A stretch of DNA of 64,000 nt from Aliidiomarina indica. Its GTDB lineage: Bacteria; Pseudomonadota; Gammaproteobacteria; Enterobacterales; Alteromonadaceae. The position numbers were made by a program, and so were the translations under genes. The stretch lies in contig NZ_JACAVQ010000009.1 of NCBI RefSeq assembly GCF_015354615.1, positions 37,991 to 101,990 of the forward strand, in the 5' to 3' direction. Below, in pieces: positions 7,200 through 15,542 of this stretch (the stretch's first letter is position 1; every line of letters begins with the position of its first letter). The notes under the pieces were generated by a model. The model did not search any database. It was not told the origin of the DNA and saw only the letters and a list, made by a program, of their open reading frames with translations.

Positions 7200-8651
7200 A
7201 TGAAGAAAGCGTTTAAAGTTCCACATACTCTGACTTTATTGTTCAGTATGATGATCATTGCGATGCTTGCAACTTGGGTTGTGCCGCAAGGGTTTTTCCA
7301 AACTGAACTCACAGACACCGGACGTAGCGTGGTTGTCCCTGGCACCTTTGAGCTCGTTGAAGAACGCCAGTTTCTCACTCCTTGGGAATTATTAACAGCG
7401 GTTCCTCGTGCGTTTGCCGCCGCCCAAGACATTATTTTCTTCGTCTTTATCGTTGGTGGTGTATTAGCTATTGCGCGCCGCACCGGTACCGTCGACGCCC
7501 TCATTGGTCGCTTACTCGAGAAACATAAAGATCGCCCTGAGAAACTAATTTTCATGGTGATTTTCTTTTTCTCTTTGGCCTCTGGTGCTATTGGGACCGC
7601 CGGCGAATATATTCCCTTCGTTCTGATCTTAGTGGCCCTGTGTAAAGCCATGAAACTGGATGCGATGACCGCAGTGGGCATGACTGTGGCCGGTTACGGT
7701 GTGGGTTATGGCGTCTCTGCCTTTAATCCGTTCACCGTGCTCATTGCCCAAGGCATTGCCGAAGTTCCGCCCTATTCGGGCCTGTGGCTGCGCCTCTTGC
7801 TCATTCTGCCGTTTGTACTCATTGCTTTTCACCACGTATGGAGCTACGCCAAGAAAGTACAAGCGGATCCCACGCAAAGTTTGGTCGCAGACTTACCCTG
7901 TCCCTTAGAAGGCAAAGTGCAGCAAGATTATCCGAAATTAAACGGTCGCCACCGTTTAATTTTAGGTACCTTTTTAGTCACCATTGCCATCGCCATTTAC
8001 GGCATTTCACAGTTCGGTTGGTATTTGTACGAACTCGGTGCCTGCTTCGTTGGTTGGGGTCTGCTCATCACTGTATTGGGTCGTTTAAAGTTCGATGAGG
8101 CCGCTGAGAGTTTTATTGAGGGCGTGAAAGATCTCACGACCACCGCGGTATTGATCGGTGTCGCCCGCGGGATCGCCCTCATTTTGGAAGATGGTCAGGT
8201 GCTCCACAGTATTGTAAATGGCCTGTCTATGCCGTTGTCCCATGTACCTTCATACATTTCAGCGGTAGGTATGTTAGTAATTCAAACGATACTGAATCTA
8301 TTCGTTCCTTCCGGAAGTGGGCAAGCGTTTGTCACCATGCCTTTGATGGCGCCACTGAGTGATTTGGTGGGCGTGCCTCGGCAAGTCGCCGTCTTGGCCT
8401 ATCAGTTCGGTGATGGCTTCTCGAATATGATTGTACCGACCAATGCGGTATTGATGGGAATTATCGGTATTGCTGGCGTGCCTTATGATCGCTGGTTCCG
8501 CTTCTGCTTACCACTGCTTGGTAAATTAATGCTCGCTTGTGTGGTGGTATTGATACTCACCGTCATCTTTGGCTATGGCGCCGATGTACAACCAGATGTA
8601 CAACCCGATGTGGCCAGCGTAGTGACAGCGACACTGGTGGCGTTCGCTTAA
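7200..8651 (+). CDS. YfcC-family (DcuC-like) inner-membrane carrier
   Basis: A 483-residue polytopic membrane protein with about 12 hydrophobic segments. It resembles the YfcC branch of the DcuC/ion-transporter superfamily: TWVVPQGFF after the first helix, GSGQAFVTMPLMAPLSDLVG in a re-entrant region, and QFGDGFSNMIVPTN near the C-terminus. Members are proposed carriers of carboxylates or basic amino acids, and the substrate cannot be read here. The ATG at 7200 has AGG 9 nt upstream. The C-terminus carries a tandem DVQPDVQPDV encoded by a repeated 12-nt unit. It is monocistronic and ends at a strong terminator. Confidence 0.8.
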   Translation: MKKAFKVPHTLTLLFSMMIIAMLATWVVPQGFFQTELTDTGRSVVVPGTFELVEERQFLTPWELLTAVPRAFAAAQDIIFFVFIVGGVLAIARRTGTVDALIGRLLEKHKDRPEKLIFMVIFFFSLASGAIGTAGEYIPFVLILVALCKAMKLDAMTAVGMTVAGYGVGYGVSAFNPFTVLIAQGIAEVPPYSGLWLRLLLILPFVLIAFHHVWSYAKKVQADPTQSLVADLPCPLEGKVQQDYPKLNGRHRLILGTFLVTIAIAIYGISQFGWYLYELGACFVGWGLLITVLGRLKFDEAAESFIEGVKDLTTTAVLIGVARGIALILEDGQVLHSIVNGLSMPLSHVPSYISAVGMLVIQTILNLFVPSGSGQAFVTMPLMAPLSDLVGVPRQVAVLAYQFGDGFSNMIVPTNAVLMGIIGIAGVPYDRWFRFCLPLLGKLMLACVVVLILTVIFGYGADVQPDVQPDVASVVTATLVAFA

Positions 8652-8675
8652 CCTCTCTGAAATAGGCCCATAAAA

Positions 8676-8703
8676 AAAGCCCAGCAATAAATTGTTGGGC
8701 TTT
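8676..8703. terminator. Bidirectional rho-independent terminator
   Basis: A 12-bp stem (AAAGCCCAGCAA paired with TTGTTGGGCTTT, one G-U pair) with a TAAA loop. It is flanked by A and T runs, and lies between the carrier gene and the convergent Sel1-repeat gene, so it can serve both. Confidence 0.9.
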
Positions 8704-8723
8704 CTCATATAGGAACGAGATGC

Positions 8724-9611
8724 TTACCGATCCATCCCCAAGGCTTCAAGCAACGTAGGCCCTACAAAATCACTTTCACCTCGTTGATATATCACTGAAC
8801 AGCCAAATCCCGAGCACGCATGAGCGCGACGAATACGAGTTCCCGACGGCGGGCGATTATCAAAGTGCTTGAATAGCAAGTCATTCATTTGCGCTAAACG
8901 ATCTTCAAGCGACCCTGTCATGGCACGCACTTCAATACGCTCCATGTTCTCATATTCACGTAACTGGCGAGCAATCGATTGACCCTCTTCCGACTGCTGC
9001 TCAAACTCTTCAGCAATTGCCCGTAAGCGAGACCGCGCATCACCGTGACCTACCACTGCGAGGTGCTTGTAGATTTCGCCTGCAGCACGCAAGTCTTGCT
9101 CACCTAACACGCCTTCTTCATAAAAACGTGCAACCGCGTACATCGACTCGGGGTGACCTTGCTCTGCCGCTTCACTTAGCAATTCAAGAGCTTCGTCCAC
9201 TTGCTGATTAGCACGCAGTAAATCAATCGCCTTCTCGTACATGGCCGGCGCAAAGCCTAACTCGATGGCGCGATCGCGGAAATGATCGGCACGTTCCAGA
9301 TCTTGTGGAAATACCACGCCATGACGGCGCCAGCTTGATTTCACATGAAACGCTTGCGGATTACGCAAACGAATCGACTCTTTCATCCACTTTCGTGCTT
9401 CGTCGATATCTTGTTCAACACCTTCACCATTGGCATAAGCGACGGCTAAGATAAGCATCGCTTCAAAGCTACCGTTTTGGGCATAGCGTTGGAAACGTTC
9501 AATTTGGGCGCGACATGATTCAGTGTCGCAACGCTCACCGGCTGCAACTGGCGATATTGCAAATACGCTGGATAATACGAGCGAAAGCCCGACAATAATT
9601 GGTAATTTCAT
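8724..9611 (-). CDS. Secreted Sel1-repeat (TPR-like) protein
   Basis: A 295-residue exported protein. The start at 9611 has a GAGGAC ribosome site and begins a clear Sec signal peptide (MKLPIIVGLSLVLSSVFA, cleavage near AIA/AAG). Several Sel1-like repeats follow (about residues 50-190): AMLILAVAYANGEGVEQDIDEARKWM, then PAMYEKAIDLLRANQQVDEALELL and PESMYAVARFYEEGVLGEQDLRAAGEIY. The C-terminal third is helical and Glu/Arg-rich and ends in a short Cys-containing segment (HACSGFGCS), possibly a disulfide. Sel1 repeats mediate protein-protein contacts; the partner is unknown. It is monocistronic. Confidence 0.75.
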   Translation of the reverse strand: MKLPIIVGLSLVLSSVFAISPVAAGERCDTESCRAQIERFQRYAQNGSFEAMLILAVAYANGEGVEQDIDEARKWMKESIRLRNPQAFHVKSSWRRHGVVFPQDLERADHFRDRAIELGFAPAMYEKAIDLLRANQQVDEALELLSEAAEQGHPESMYAVARFYEEGVLGEQDLRAAGEIYKHLAVVGHGDARSRLRAIAEEFEQQSEEGQSIARQLREYENMERIEVRAMTGSLEDRLAQMNDLLFKHFDNRPPSGTRIRRAHACSGFGCSVIYQRGESDFVGPTLLEALGMDR

Positions 9612-9726
9612 AGTGTCCTCACTTGCCAACCAAAGCGGCTGACTCTTTCCCTAGATAAAATATACTGACGCCAAAACTTCAGGACAGCCTTTAAAATATA
9701 CGCAACGAACGGAGAAAACGGCAAAA

Positions 9727-9745
9727 GTTACTTTGTAACAAAGTA
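9727..9745. promoter_or_regulatory. Overlapping palindromes upstream of the YhiN-type gene (candidate operator)
   Basis: Two overlapping perfect inverted repeats: GTTAC-TTT-GTAAC (9727-9739) and TACTTTG-TAA-CAAAGTA (9729-9745). They lie about 35 nt upstream of the -10 (9781-9786), a usual place for a regulator site. No regulator is identified. Confidence 0.45.
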
Positions 9746-9780
9746 TGTTACCTGCGGCTTTTTGTGGCCGTGAGCCGTGT

Positions 9781-9786
9781 TATACT
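9781..9786 (+). promoter_or_regulatory. -10 element of the YhiN-type gene
   Basis: TATACT preceded by TGT (extended -10 like), 31 nt before the chosen ATG at 9817. The -35 is weak (TTTTTG at 16-nt spacing). Confidence 0.5.
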
Positions 9787-9816
9787 GCGCGCCTTTAGCG
9801 AATGAGATTGGATGAA

Positions 9817-11007
9817 ATGAGCACTTCTGAGACACCCTATGATGTCATCATCATTGGCGCGGGAGCCGCCGGTTTAATGAGCGGCATCAGCGCAGGGCAG
9901 CGTGGAAAACGCGTGCTTATTCTTGATCATGCGAAGCAAGCCGGTAAGAAGATTCTTATCTCCGGCGGTGGTCGCTGCAATTTCACCAATATGTTCGCTA
10001 GCCCAGACCATTTCTTGTCGCAAAATCCGCATTTTTGTAAATCTGCCCTTAGTCGATACACCCAATGGGATTTTCTAAGCATGGTCGATAAACATCAAAT
10101 ACCATGGCATGAAAAAACCCTTGGTCAGCTCTTTTGTGATGATTCCGCTAAAGATATCGTCAATATGCTCATGCAAGAGTGCAAAGATGTCGGTACCAAA
10201 GTGCAACTGCGCACGGACGTTCTGAGCGTCCGCTATCAAGGCCAATATCATGTAGACACCTCACAGGGCACTTATGTAACCGATAACCTCGTGGTAGCCT
10301 GCGGCGGCCTGTCTATGCCCAAATTAGGGGCATCTCCCCTCGGTTATGAGCTTGCCAAGCAGTTTGGCCACAGCATTGTTCCTGTGCGTGCCGGTTTAGT
10401 GCCTTTTACCCTCCACGATCATGATAAAGCCGCATTTGCCGATTTAACTGGCATTGCTACCGACGTGATTGCCGCGGCCAATCAGACTCAATTTAAAGAA
10501 GCCATGCTATTTACGCATCGCGGTTTAAGTGGCCCAGCCATGCTGCAAATATCGAGCTATTGGCAGGCGGGCGATGCTATCGCGATCGATCTTTTGCCCG
10601 GAGATTCCGTGGGTGAGCGTCTGCGTGATCTGCGCCGAGAGCAGCCTAAGTTATCCTTACCCAATGCGCTCAGTCGCTATTTACCAAAACGCTTAGTGCA
10701 AGCGTTGATGGCGCGTCAGCAATGGCCGCAGAGCAATTTGGCCGACTTATCCAATCAAGCCATCGACAGCATAGACCGCGATATTCACACCTGGGTGATG
10801 AAACCTAATGGTACTGAAGGTTATCGAACCGCTGAAGTGACACTTGGGGGCGTGAACGTGAACGAAGTAAGTTCAAAGACCATGGAAAGCCTCAAACAAC
10901 CGGGATTATACTTTATCGGCGAAGTGCTCGACGTCACCGGCTGGTTAGGCGGCTACAATTTCCAGTGGGCGTGGAGCTCCGGTTGGGTTGCTGGGCAGTC
11001 GGTATAA
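9817..11007 (+). CDS. YhiN/HI0933-family FAD-dependent oxidoreductase
   Basis: A 396-residue flavoprotein. It has the N-terminal dinucleotide-binding motif IIIGAGAAGLMSG, the family signature GKKILISGGGRCNFTN, a second nucleotide motif ACGGLSMPKLGASPLGYELA, and the C-terminal GLYFIGEVLDVTGWLGGYNFQWAWSSG characteristic of the HI0933/YhiN (BaiN-like) family. The reaction of the proteobacterial members is unknown; flavin-dependent reduction is expected. The ATG at 9817 is chosen over one at 9802 because only it has a GGA-type ribosome site. It converges on the GGDEF/EAL gene with only 7 nt between stop codons. Confidence 0.88.
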   Translation: MSTSETPYDVIIIGAGAAGLMSGISAGQRGKRVLILDHAKQAGKKILISGGGRCNFTNMFASPDHFLSQNPHFCKSALSRYTQWDFLSMVDKHQIPWHEKTLGQLFCDDSAKDIVNMLMQECKDVGTKVQLRTDVLSVRYQGQYHVDTSQGTYVTDNLVVACGGLSMPKLGASPLGYELAKQFGHSIVPVRAGLVPFTLHDHDKAAFADLTGIATDVIAAANQTQFKEAMLFTHRGLSGPAMLQISSYWQAGDAIAIDLLPGDSVGERLRDLRREQPKLSLPNALSRYLPKRLVQALMARQQWPQSNLADLSNQAIDSIDRDIHTWVMKPNGTEGYRTAEVTLGGVNVNEVSSKTMESLKQPGLYFIGEVLDVTGWLGGYNFQWAWSSGWVAGQSV

Positions 11008-11014
11008 ACCGATA

Positions 11015-13753
11015 TTACACCTGCACCTCGTGATCTAACAGTTGCAGTAAATCGGCAAATGGCATGGGCCGGTAATAGAAGAAGCCCTGAATTGAATCAC
11101 AGTCCTTCTCGCGGCAAAACGCCACTTGTGCTTCTGTTTCTATACCCTCCACGATCACTTGCTTGTTTAAGCGATGGGCCAGGTCAATCACCGCACTGGC
11201 TACTTGGTAGGCCGGAGAATTGGGTTGTAAATCGGTAATAAAGGTACGGTCGATTTTAATAACATCAAGCGGCAGCTTATAAAGCAAGCTCAAACTTGAG
11301 TAGCCGGTACCAAAATCGTCAATCGAAATATTCATACCCCGTTTTTGCAAGGCTCGTAATTTTTCCGGAATCTGATGTTGGTCATCGGCAAACACACTTT
11401 CCGTTACTTCTACATGAATTCGACGACCATCAATTCCTGCTTGGTCTAGCAAGTGATCGAGGCGTTTTACAATATCGCCCCGTTGAAACAAGCTCGCCGA
11501 AAAGTTAATCGACACAAACCAGTTCACTTTATTTTGTAGCGTTTTAAGGTGGGCAAACACCTTTTTCATCACTAGGTCGCTAATTTCATAGATTTGCCCC
11601 GTTTGCTCCGCCACCGGAATAAATTCACCGGGGGAGATCATACTGCCATCTGCCTGCGGCCAGCGTGCAAGTGCTTCAACACCGACAATATCGGCCGTCT
11701 CCGTCGCAACTATCGGTTGATAATAGATTTCAAATTCGTCATTTAAAATGGCTTCTTGAATGCGCGCGCGCAACTCTACCTCGCGGTTGTATGCCTCTGT
11801 CATAATAGGTGCGAAGAATAAATAAGTATCCCCACCCATGCGCTTGGCCCCGGTCATCGCAACGTCTGCGTTTTGAATCATGGTTTCAGCGGAGCCTTTC
11901 ATGCTCTCTGCACCTGCAATCCCAATACTGGCGGTAAGGTGCACACTCACACCGTCTAAGAGAAAGGGCTGACGAATTTCTGAGAGGATCCGGGTGGTAA
12001 GCGCTTTGAGTTCTTCCGAGCGGTAATCCTGACTGACCAAAATAAACTCATCACCGCTAAAGCGAGAGACAATGGCAGTATCGCGGGTCACGCGCATAAT
12101 GCGGCGCCCTACATCGGCCAAGAGTTGGTTACCCAAGGCAATGCCAAAAGTGTCATTGATGGGTTTAAACCCATCCAAATCAATAAACATGACATGTACG
12201 CGAGCATCTGTTCGCATTAACAGTTCGCTTAACCGCCGCTCTAACACGTCGCGACGAACCAATCCGGTTACACCATCATAAGTGGCCAGTACATCGAGCT
12301 TATCGCGCTCTTCTTTTAGCTGTTTATTGGCATCGGCAACAACGACCAATAGCAACGCAAACATGCTTGATAAAATAAACACGAATTGATTAATACGGGC
12401 ATTTTTCCAAATCACTTCGGTGCTTCCAAGCGTGACATAAAATGTGCGTTCATATTCCTCTAAAATGAGGGTCACGCGTGAATACATCAGTGGATATTTG
12501 CGTTCAAATGCCTCTTTCGTTAAGTACTGGAAGCCTACCGGCATCGCTGAAATGATGAGCTCACTGTTTAACTCGACATACACGGTAAAGAAATCTAAGA
12601 ACCGATTTGCTGGTGTATCCACAATGCTCCGTACATCCAACGTCATCACCACTTGCTTGGTCGGCTCCTGTACCACTTGCTGCGCCTCATTTAAGCGTTC
12701 CACATGCATAGGCAAGGTTAAATACATTAAGGGCATGCCAAGGGCCGTAGTTTCTCTGGAAATGAGAATATTCTCACCACCCATCGCTTGCATCAGCCAT
12801 TCCTTTGGCGGATCGCGTAAGTCTGCAGAGGTGGTCCAGTAGTGGTTGTGCTCATGGGGCGACAAGGCTTCAAACTCGAGGGTGCCATCGGTGTTATACA
12901 GAGCGACACTCACTATCAGGGGATGATCTTGCAAAAACGCCATGCTATCCGTCAGCATCGCGCCATTTTGGTTAAATAGATGACTCCAGTGCAGCGCGAG
13001 TCGGCCTAAGGCGCTGTGATGTTCGCCTAACCGCCGCTCAACATTTGAAATGGTTTGCTCGAGCAGGGTTTCTGCACGGTCATCGATATCGCGCACATTC
13101 ATCGCGGATAACGAAAACCAAATAAAAATCCCTAAGGTAGACACGAGTACAGCTGGCAGAACAATTGACCAATCTAAAGCAAACCGCGAAAAGCGGTATT
13201 TGAGTTGTGAGTGCAACATAACTGCCGTTAGCGCAAGTAGGAACGCGACGGCAATAAAGCTCATGGGTAAAGGTAAATCAAGGTTGGTGGTATTTGGTAT
13301 CCATGCGTAAATCAATAGCCCAACGGCCAGCAGCAACGATAGATACAGGGTAAATCGCCACACCAATCGACCAAGCGATGAACCCGGCGGGAAAAGAAAT
13401 GCCAGTCCTAAGAAAAGAAAGTGTATGTTAATGCCATACAGTAACACAAAGCTTAATGACCAGTTTAAATCGAGGCCGGAGAGAAAGATTCGGTTCCACG
13501 CTTGCAGGAGCGCTAACAAGATACATACACAGCCCGGAATTATCTGCCATAACCGTTTGCCTTGCGCCACGGATATAAAACCCAAGGACACGATTAACGC
13601 GCCAACAGCCGTACGTGGCGAGATAATTTCGAGCAACGCGTGCGGGGCAGCTAGCCACGCGAACAACAAGCCTAATACACCCATAGCGGCACCGGTTAAG
13701 GCGGCTACGTAGTAGACTGCACTCGCTGATGAACGGGTATTGTATGCGGTCAC
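11015..13753 (-). CDS. Membrane-bound GGDEF/EAL cyclic-di-GMP protein
   Basis: A 912-residue protein. The N-terminus has six or seven membrane helices (about residues 10-210), then a periplasmic sensor domain of about 250 residues bounded by another helix (FVFILSSMFALLLVVV, about 460-475), then GGDEF and EAL domains. The GGDEF signature is SGDEF (RFSGDEFILV), one substitution from canonical, with no RxxD inhibitory site just before it, so cyclase activity is uncertain. The EAL domain keeps EALARW, NFSASLF, EVTESVF, DDFGTGYSSL, KIDRTF and EGIETEAQ, so it should hydrolyse c-di-GMP. The likely net role is a phosphodiesterase switching cells toward motility, gated by an unknown extracellular signal. 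It is monocistronic. Confidence 0.93.
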   Translation of the reverse strand: MTAYNTRSSASAVYYVAALTGAAMGVLGLLFAWLAAPHALLEIISPRTAVGALIVSLGFISVAQGKRLWQIIPGCVCILLALLQAWNRIFLSGLDLNWSLSFVLLYGINIHFLFLGLAFLFPPGSSLGRLVWRFTLYLSLLLAVGLLIYAWIPNTTNLDLPLPMSFIAVAFLLALTAVMLHSQLKYRFSRFALDWSIVLPAVLVSTLGIFIWFSLSAMNVRDIDDRAETLLEQTISNVERRLGEHHSALGRLALHWSHLFNQNGAMLTDSMAFLQDHPLIVSVALYNTDGTLEFEALSPHEHNHYWTTSADLRDPPKEWLMQAMGGENILISRETTALGMPLMYLTLPMHVERLNEAQQVVQEPTKQVVMTLDVRSIVDTPANRFLDFFTVYVELNSELIISAMPVGFQYLTKEAFERKYPLMYSRVTLILEEYERTFYVTLGSTEVIWKNARINQFVFILSSMFALLLVVVADANKQLKEERDKLDVLATYDGVTGLVRRDVLERRLSELLMRTDARVHVMFIDLDGFKPINDTFGIALGNQLLADVGRRIMRVTRDTAIVSRFSGDEFILVSQDYRSEELKALTTRILSEIRQPFLLDGVSVHLTASIGIAGAESMKGSAETMIQNADVAMTGAKRMGGDTYLFFAPIMTEAYNREVELRARIQEAILNDEFEIYYQPIVATETADIVGVEALARWPQADGSMISPGEFIPVAEQTGQIYEISDLVMKKVFAHLKTLQNKVNWFVSINFSASLFQRGDIVKRLDHLLDQAGIDGRRIHVEVTESVFADDQHQIPEKLRALQKRGMNISIDDFGTGYSSLSLLYKLPLDVIKIDRTFITDLQPNSPAYQVASAVIDLAHRLNKQVIVEGIETEAQVAFCREKDCDSIQGFFYYRPMPFADLLQLLDHEVQV

Positions 13754-13910
13754 CCGACTCTCCCAATAGTTTTATATGCGTGCTAGCAAGCACTCTACTC
13801 ATATAATTTCACATCGTTACTACATTTGTATAGAAAAGTGTGATTTTGCACAACAGAAAAGCAAAGAAAAAGTAACATTGACCGTTAAAAACACGCAATC
13901 AGACACAAAA

Positions 13911-13932
13911 AAAGCGCCCCGAGGGGCGCTTT
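13911..13932 (-). terminator. Rho-independent terminator of the orphan secreted protein gene
   Basis: A 9-10 bp GC-rich stem (AAAGCGCCC / GGGCGCTTT) with a CGAG-type loop and a T run on the minus strand (from the A run 13906-13913). It lies 18 nt after the stop codon of the gene at 13950-14867. Confidence 0.9.
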
Positions 13933-13949
13933 CTGATAATTACGGCGTG

Positions 13950-14867
13950 TTAGAACTTACACGATGCGACGTGAGCCGTCACATTCACGGTGCCGCCGTT
14001 GGTTTCGCCATAGTAATGAACTTCATCTTGGGCCAATAAAGTGACCGCGTCGTTGAAGTTATAGTTACCACGGCCATTCACTTCCGTGGTAAATCCACCC
14101 ACGTGAAGATGAGTGTCACTAAATCCAAAGCCCGCGTCTGCTGTAAAGGTTGCGCCAAAGAATCCATTGTTACCATAGTTCCAACTAAAGGTACCAACCG
14201 GATCGTTGGTTTTGTATTGCATGCCAGCATTCGCATAGATAGTTGCTGAACCTGAATCACCTGGGGCAACATTAGTAATTGTCCAGCCCCAACCGTTTTC
14301 ACCCACACTACCGAAGGTTACATTACCAAACGCATAACCCGTTCCATAGCTTACACAGGTTTGCGCAAGTGGCGGCGGGTTGCTAGGACATTGTGCTTGA
14401 TAAGTAAACCACATCGCCCAGTTACCGCGGGCGACCATGCGGGTACCGTTAGCCCAAGCAGTTTCGGTGCCCGAAGCGCCGGCAACTACTGCGTGAGCAG
14501 CAATCGCAAGGCTGTCGCTACAACCGAGACCGAAATCGGCAAGGTTAAATGTGTAACTAGCCACGCTCCCATTGACTTGACCGCCAAATGGGAAATGACC
14601 AATTTGTGGATTGCCGGCACGATTAGTAGGAATACCACTGGCGTCAGCACCTACATATAGGTGGGTTTGCAGTAAACTCCAAGCGCCATTTGTTGCAAAA
14701 GTAACTGTCACCGTATCCGCATCATTGCTCACACACACGGTGCCGGCATTGTGGTGCTGGCCCGCTAACAGCGTTTGACAGGTTTCGTTAGCCACGGCCG
14801 TAAACTGCATACTGTAGATAACGATAAGAGCGAATAGGGTTGCGATTGTTTTAATACCGTATTTCAT
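13950..14867 (-). CDS. Orphan secreted beta-rich protein, two-part
   Basis: A 305-residue exported protein I do not recognise. A Sec signal peptide (about residues 1-26, cleavage after AVA) precedes two Gly/Asn/Thr/aromatic-rich halves joined by a Cys-flanked proline linker (QCPSNPPPLAQTC, about 153-165). Both halves contain a THL(Y/H)VG segment (about residues 68-73 and again near 255), suggesting an internal duplication of a beta domain. There are six Cys in the mature chain, consistent with disulfides outside the cytoplasm. There are no catalytic motifs I can name. The mRNA has a small hairpin just before an AAGGA ribosome site, and the gene has its own terminator. Possibly an adhesin-like or surface protein; this is only a guess. 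Confidence 0.7.
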   Translation of the reverse strand: MKYGIKTIATLFALIVIYSMQFTAVANETCQTLLAGQHHNAGTVCVSNDADTVTVTFATNGAWSLLQTHLYVGADASGIPTNRAGNPQIGHFPFGGQVNGSVASYTFNLADFGLGCSDSLAIAAHAVVAGASGTETAWANGTRMVARGNWAMWFTYQAQCPSNPPPLAQTCVSYGTGYAFGNVTFGSVGENGWGWTITNVAPGDSGSATIYANAGMQYKTNDPVGTFSWNYGNNGFFGATFTADAGFGFSDTHLHVGGFTTEVNGRGNYNFNDAVTLLAQDEVHYYGETNGGTVNVTAHVASCKF

Positions 14868-15171
14868 ATCTTGTTTCCTTCACGAGCCCTTGCTCGTACA
14901 TGGAAAGCAGCGTGGTTTTGATACCCCACAGAACCACATCCTACCGGCTCACCATGACTACTCTAACCGGTGTCTGGAGAATAGGATTTAATTTAGAAAA
15001 GAGTAATATATAACAATTGTCATATAATCACTAAGATCATGATTTATATGGTTTTGTCTGAAATATGATGAATGTTATAAGATAGTACGCATAGCTTCAC
15101 CGTAGCGCTTCTTCGTGCTGGAACCGGGCTATTTGAATGAAAGCAGGTGGGTATAGCAAACGGGTATGAGT

Positions 15172-15197
15172 AAAAACTGACCTCTTCCTTGAGGTCA
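15172..15197 (-). terminator. Orphan terminator-like hairpin
   Basis: Perfect 7-bp arms TGACCTC / GAGGTCA with a 6-nt loop. On the minus strand the stem is followed by GTTTTTAC. It has no obvious gene upstream on that strand, so it may end an unannotated small RNA or a decayed gene. Confidence 0.4.
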
Positions 15198-15434
15198 TCG
15201 ACATCCGTGTTAGCGTTGTTGAAAGCGATTACCCAGTCCATTTGGGTTTATAAGGCATCGCAGGTAAGAAATGAAGCACACATCCTTGTGCGCAAGTTCA
15301 AACCCAAGTTCTGCCGCTATTATAATTATTTGCTTGAGTAGGCCGATCCATTGCCTGCGCTCTCTCCATTAGCCTCAAGTTACCTAGGGCTTGCGTTCAT
15401 TCACGCGGTTTGCACAATCAAGTGAGTGCAGTAA

Positions 15435-15478
15435 TAAAAAAGCCCCTAGGTGCTAAAGAAATTAGCATGGGGCTTTTT
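15435..15478 (-). terminator. Rho-independent terminator of the MetX-like lipoprotein gene
   Basis: A long stem: AAAAAGCCCC with GGGGCTTTTT outside, TGCTAA with TTAGCA inside, and an asymmetric internal loop (TAGG opposite T). A and T runs on both flanks would allow function in either direction. It lies about 65 nt past the stop codon of the minus-strand operon. Confidence 0.85.
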
Positions 15479-15542
15479 AGTGGTATACCTTCATTTTGTT
15501 ACAAATTATTAACAGAATGAAGCCTTCAAATACTATGTTCTT

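Larger units (their letters stand above)
14868..15542. other. 675-nt intergenic region with several hairpins
   Basis: It holds a small hairpin in the leader of the secreted-protein gene (ACGAGC-CCTT-GCTCGT, 14882-14897), an AT-rich stretch (14985-15060), an orphan terminator-like hairpin (15172-15197) and the terminator of the MetX-like gene (15435-15478). I find no convincing gene, tRNA or mobile element. A 65-codon minus-strand reading frame (15044-15241) has no ribosome site and is not called. Confidence 0.6.

Noticed and set aside
8581..8615. Tandem repeat of a GATGTACAACC unit
   Set aside because: It is inside the carrier gene and encodes a short DVQP repeat at the C-terminus; only about two and a half copies, no sign of a separate element.
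15044..15241. 65-codon reading frame on the minus strand
   Set aside because: No ribosome site, no recognisable product, and an internal terminator-like hairpin; more likely non-coding.
15285..15330. tRNA-like T-loop (GTTCAAACC)
   Set aside because: The flanking bases do not form a T stem and no acceptor or anticodon arms can be drawn.
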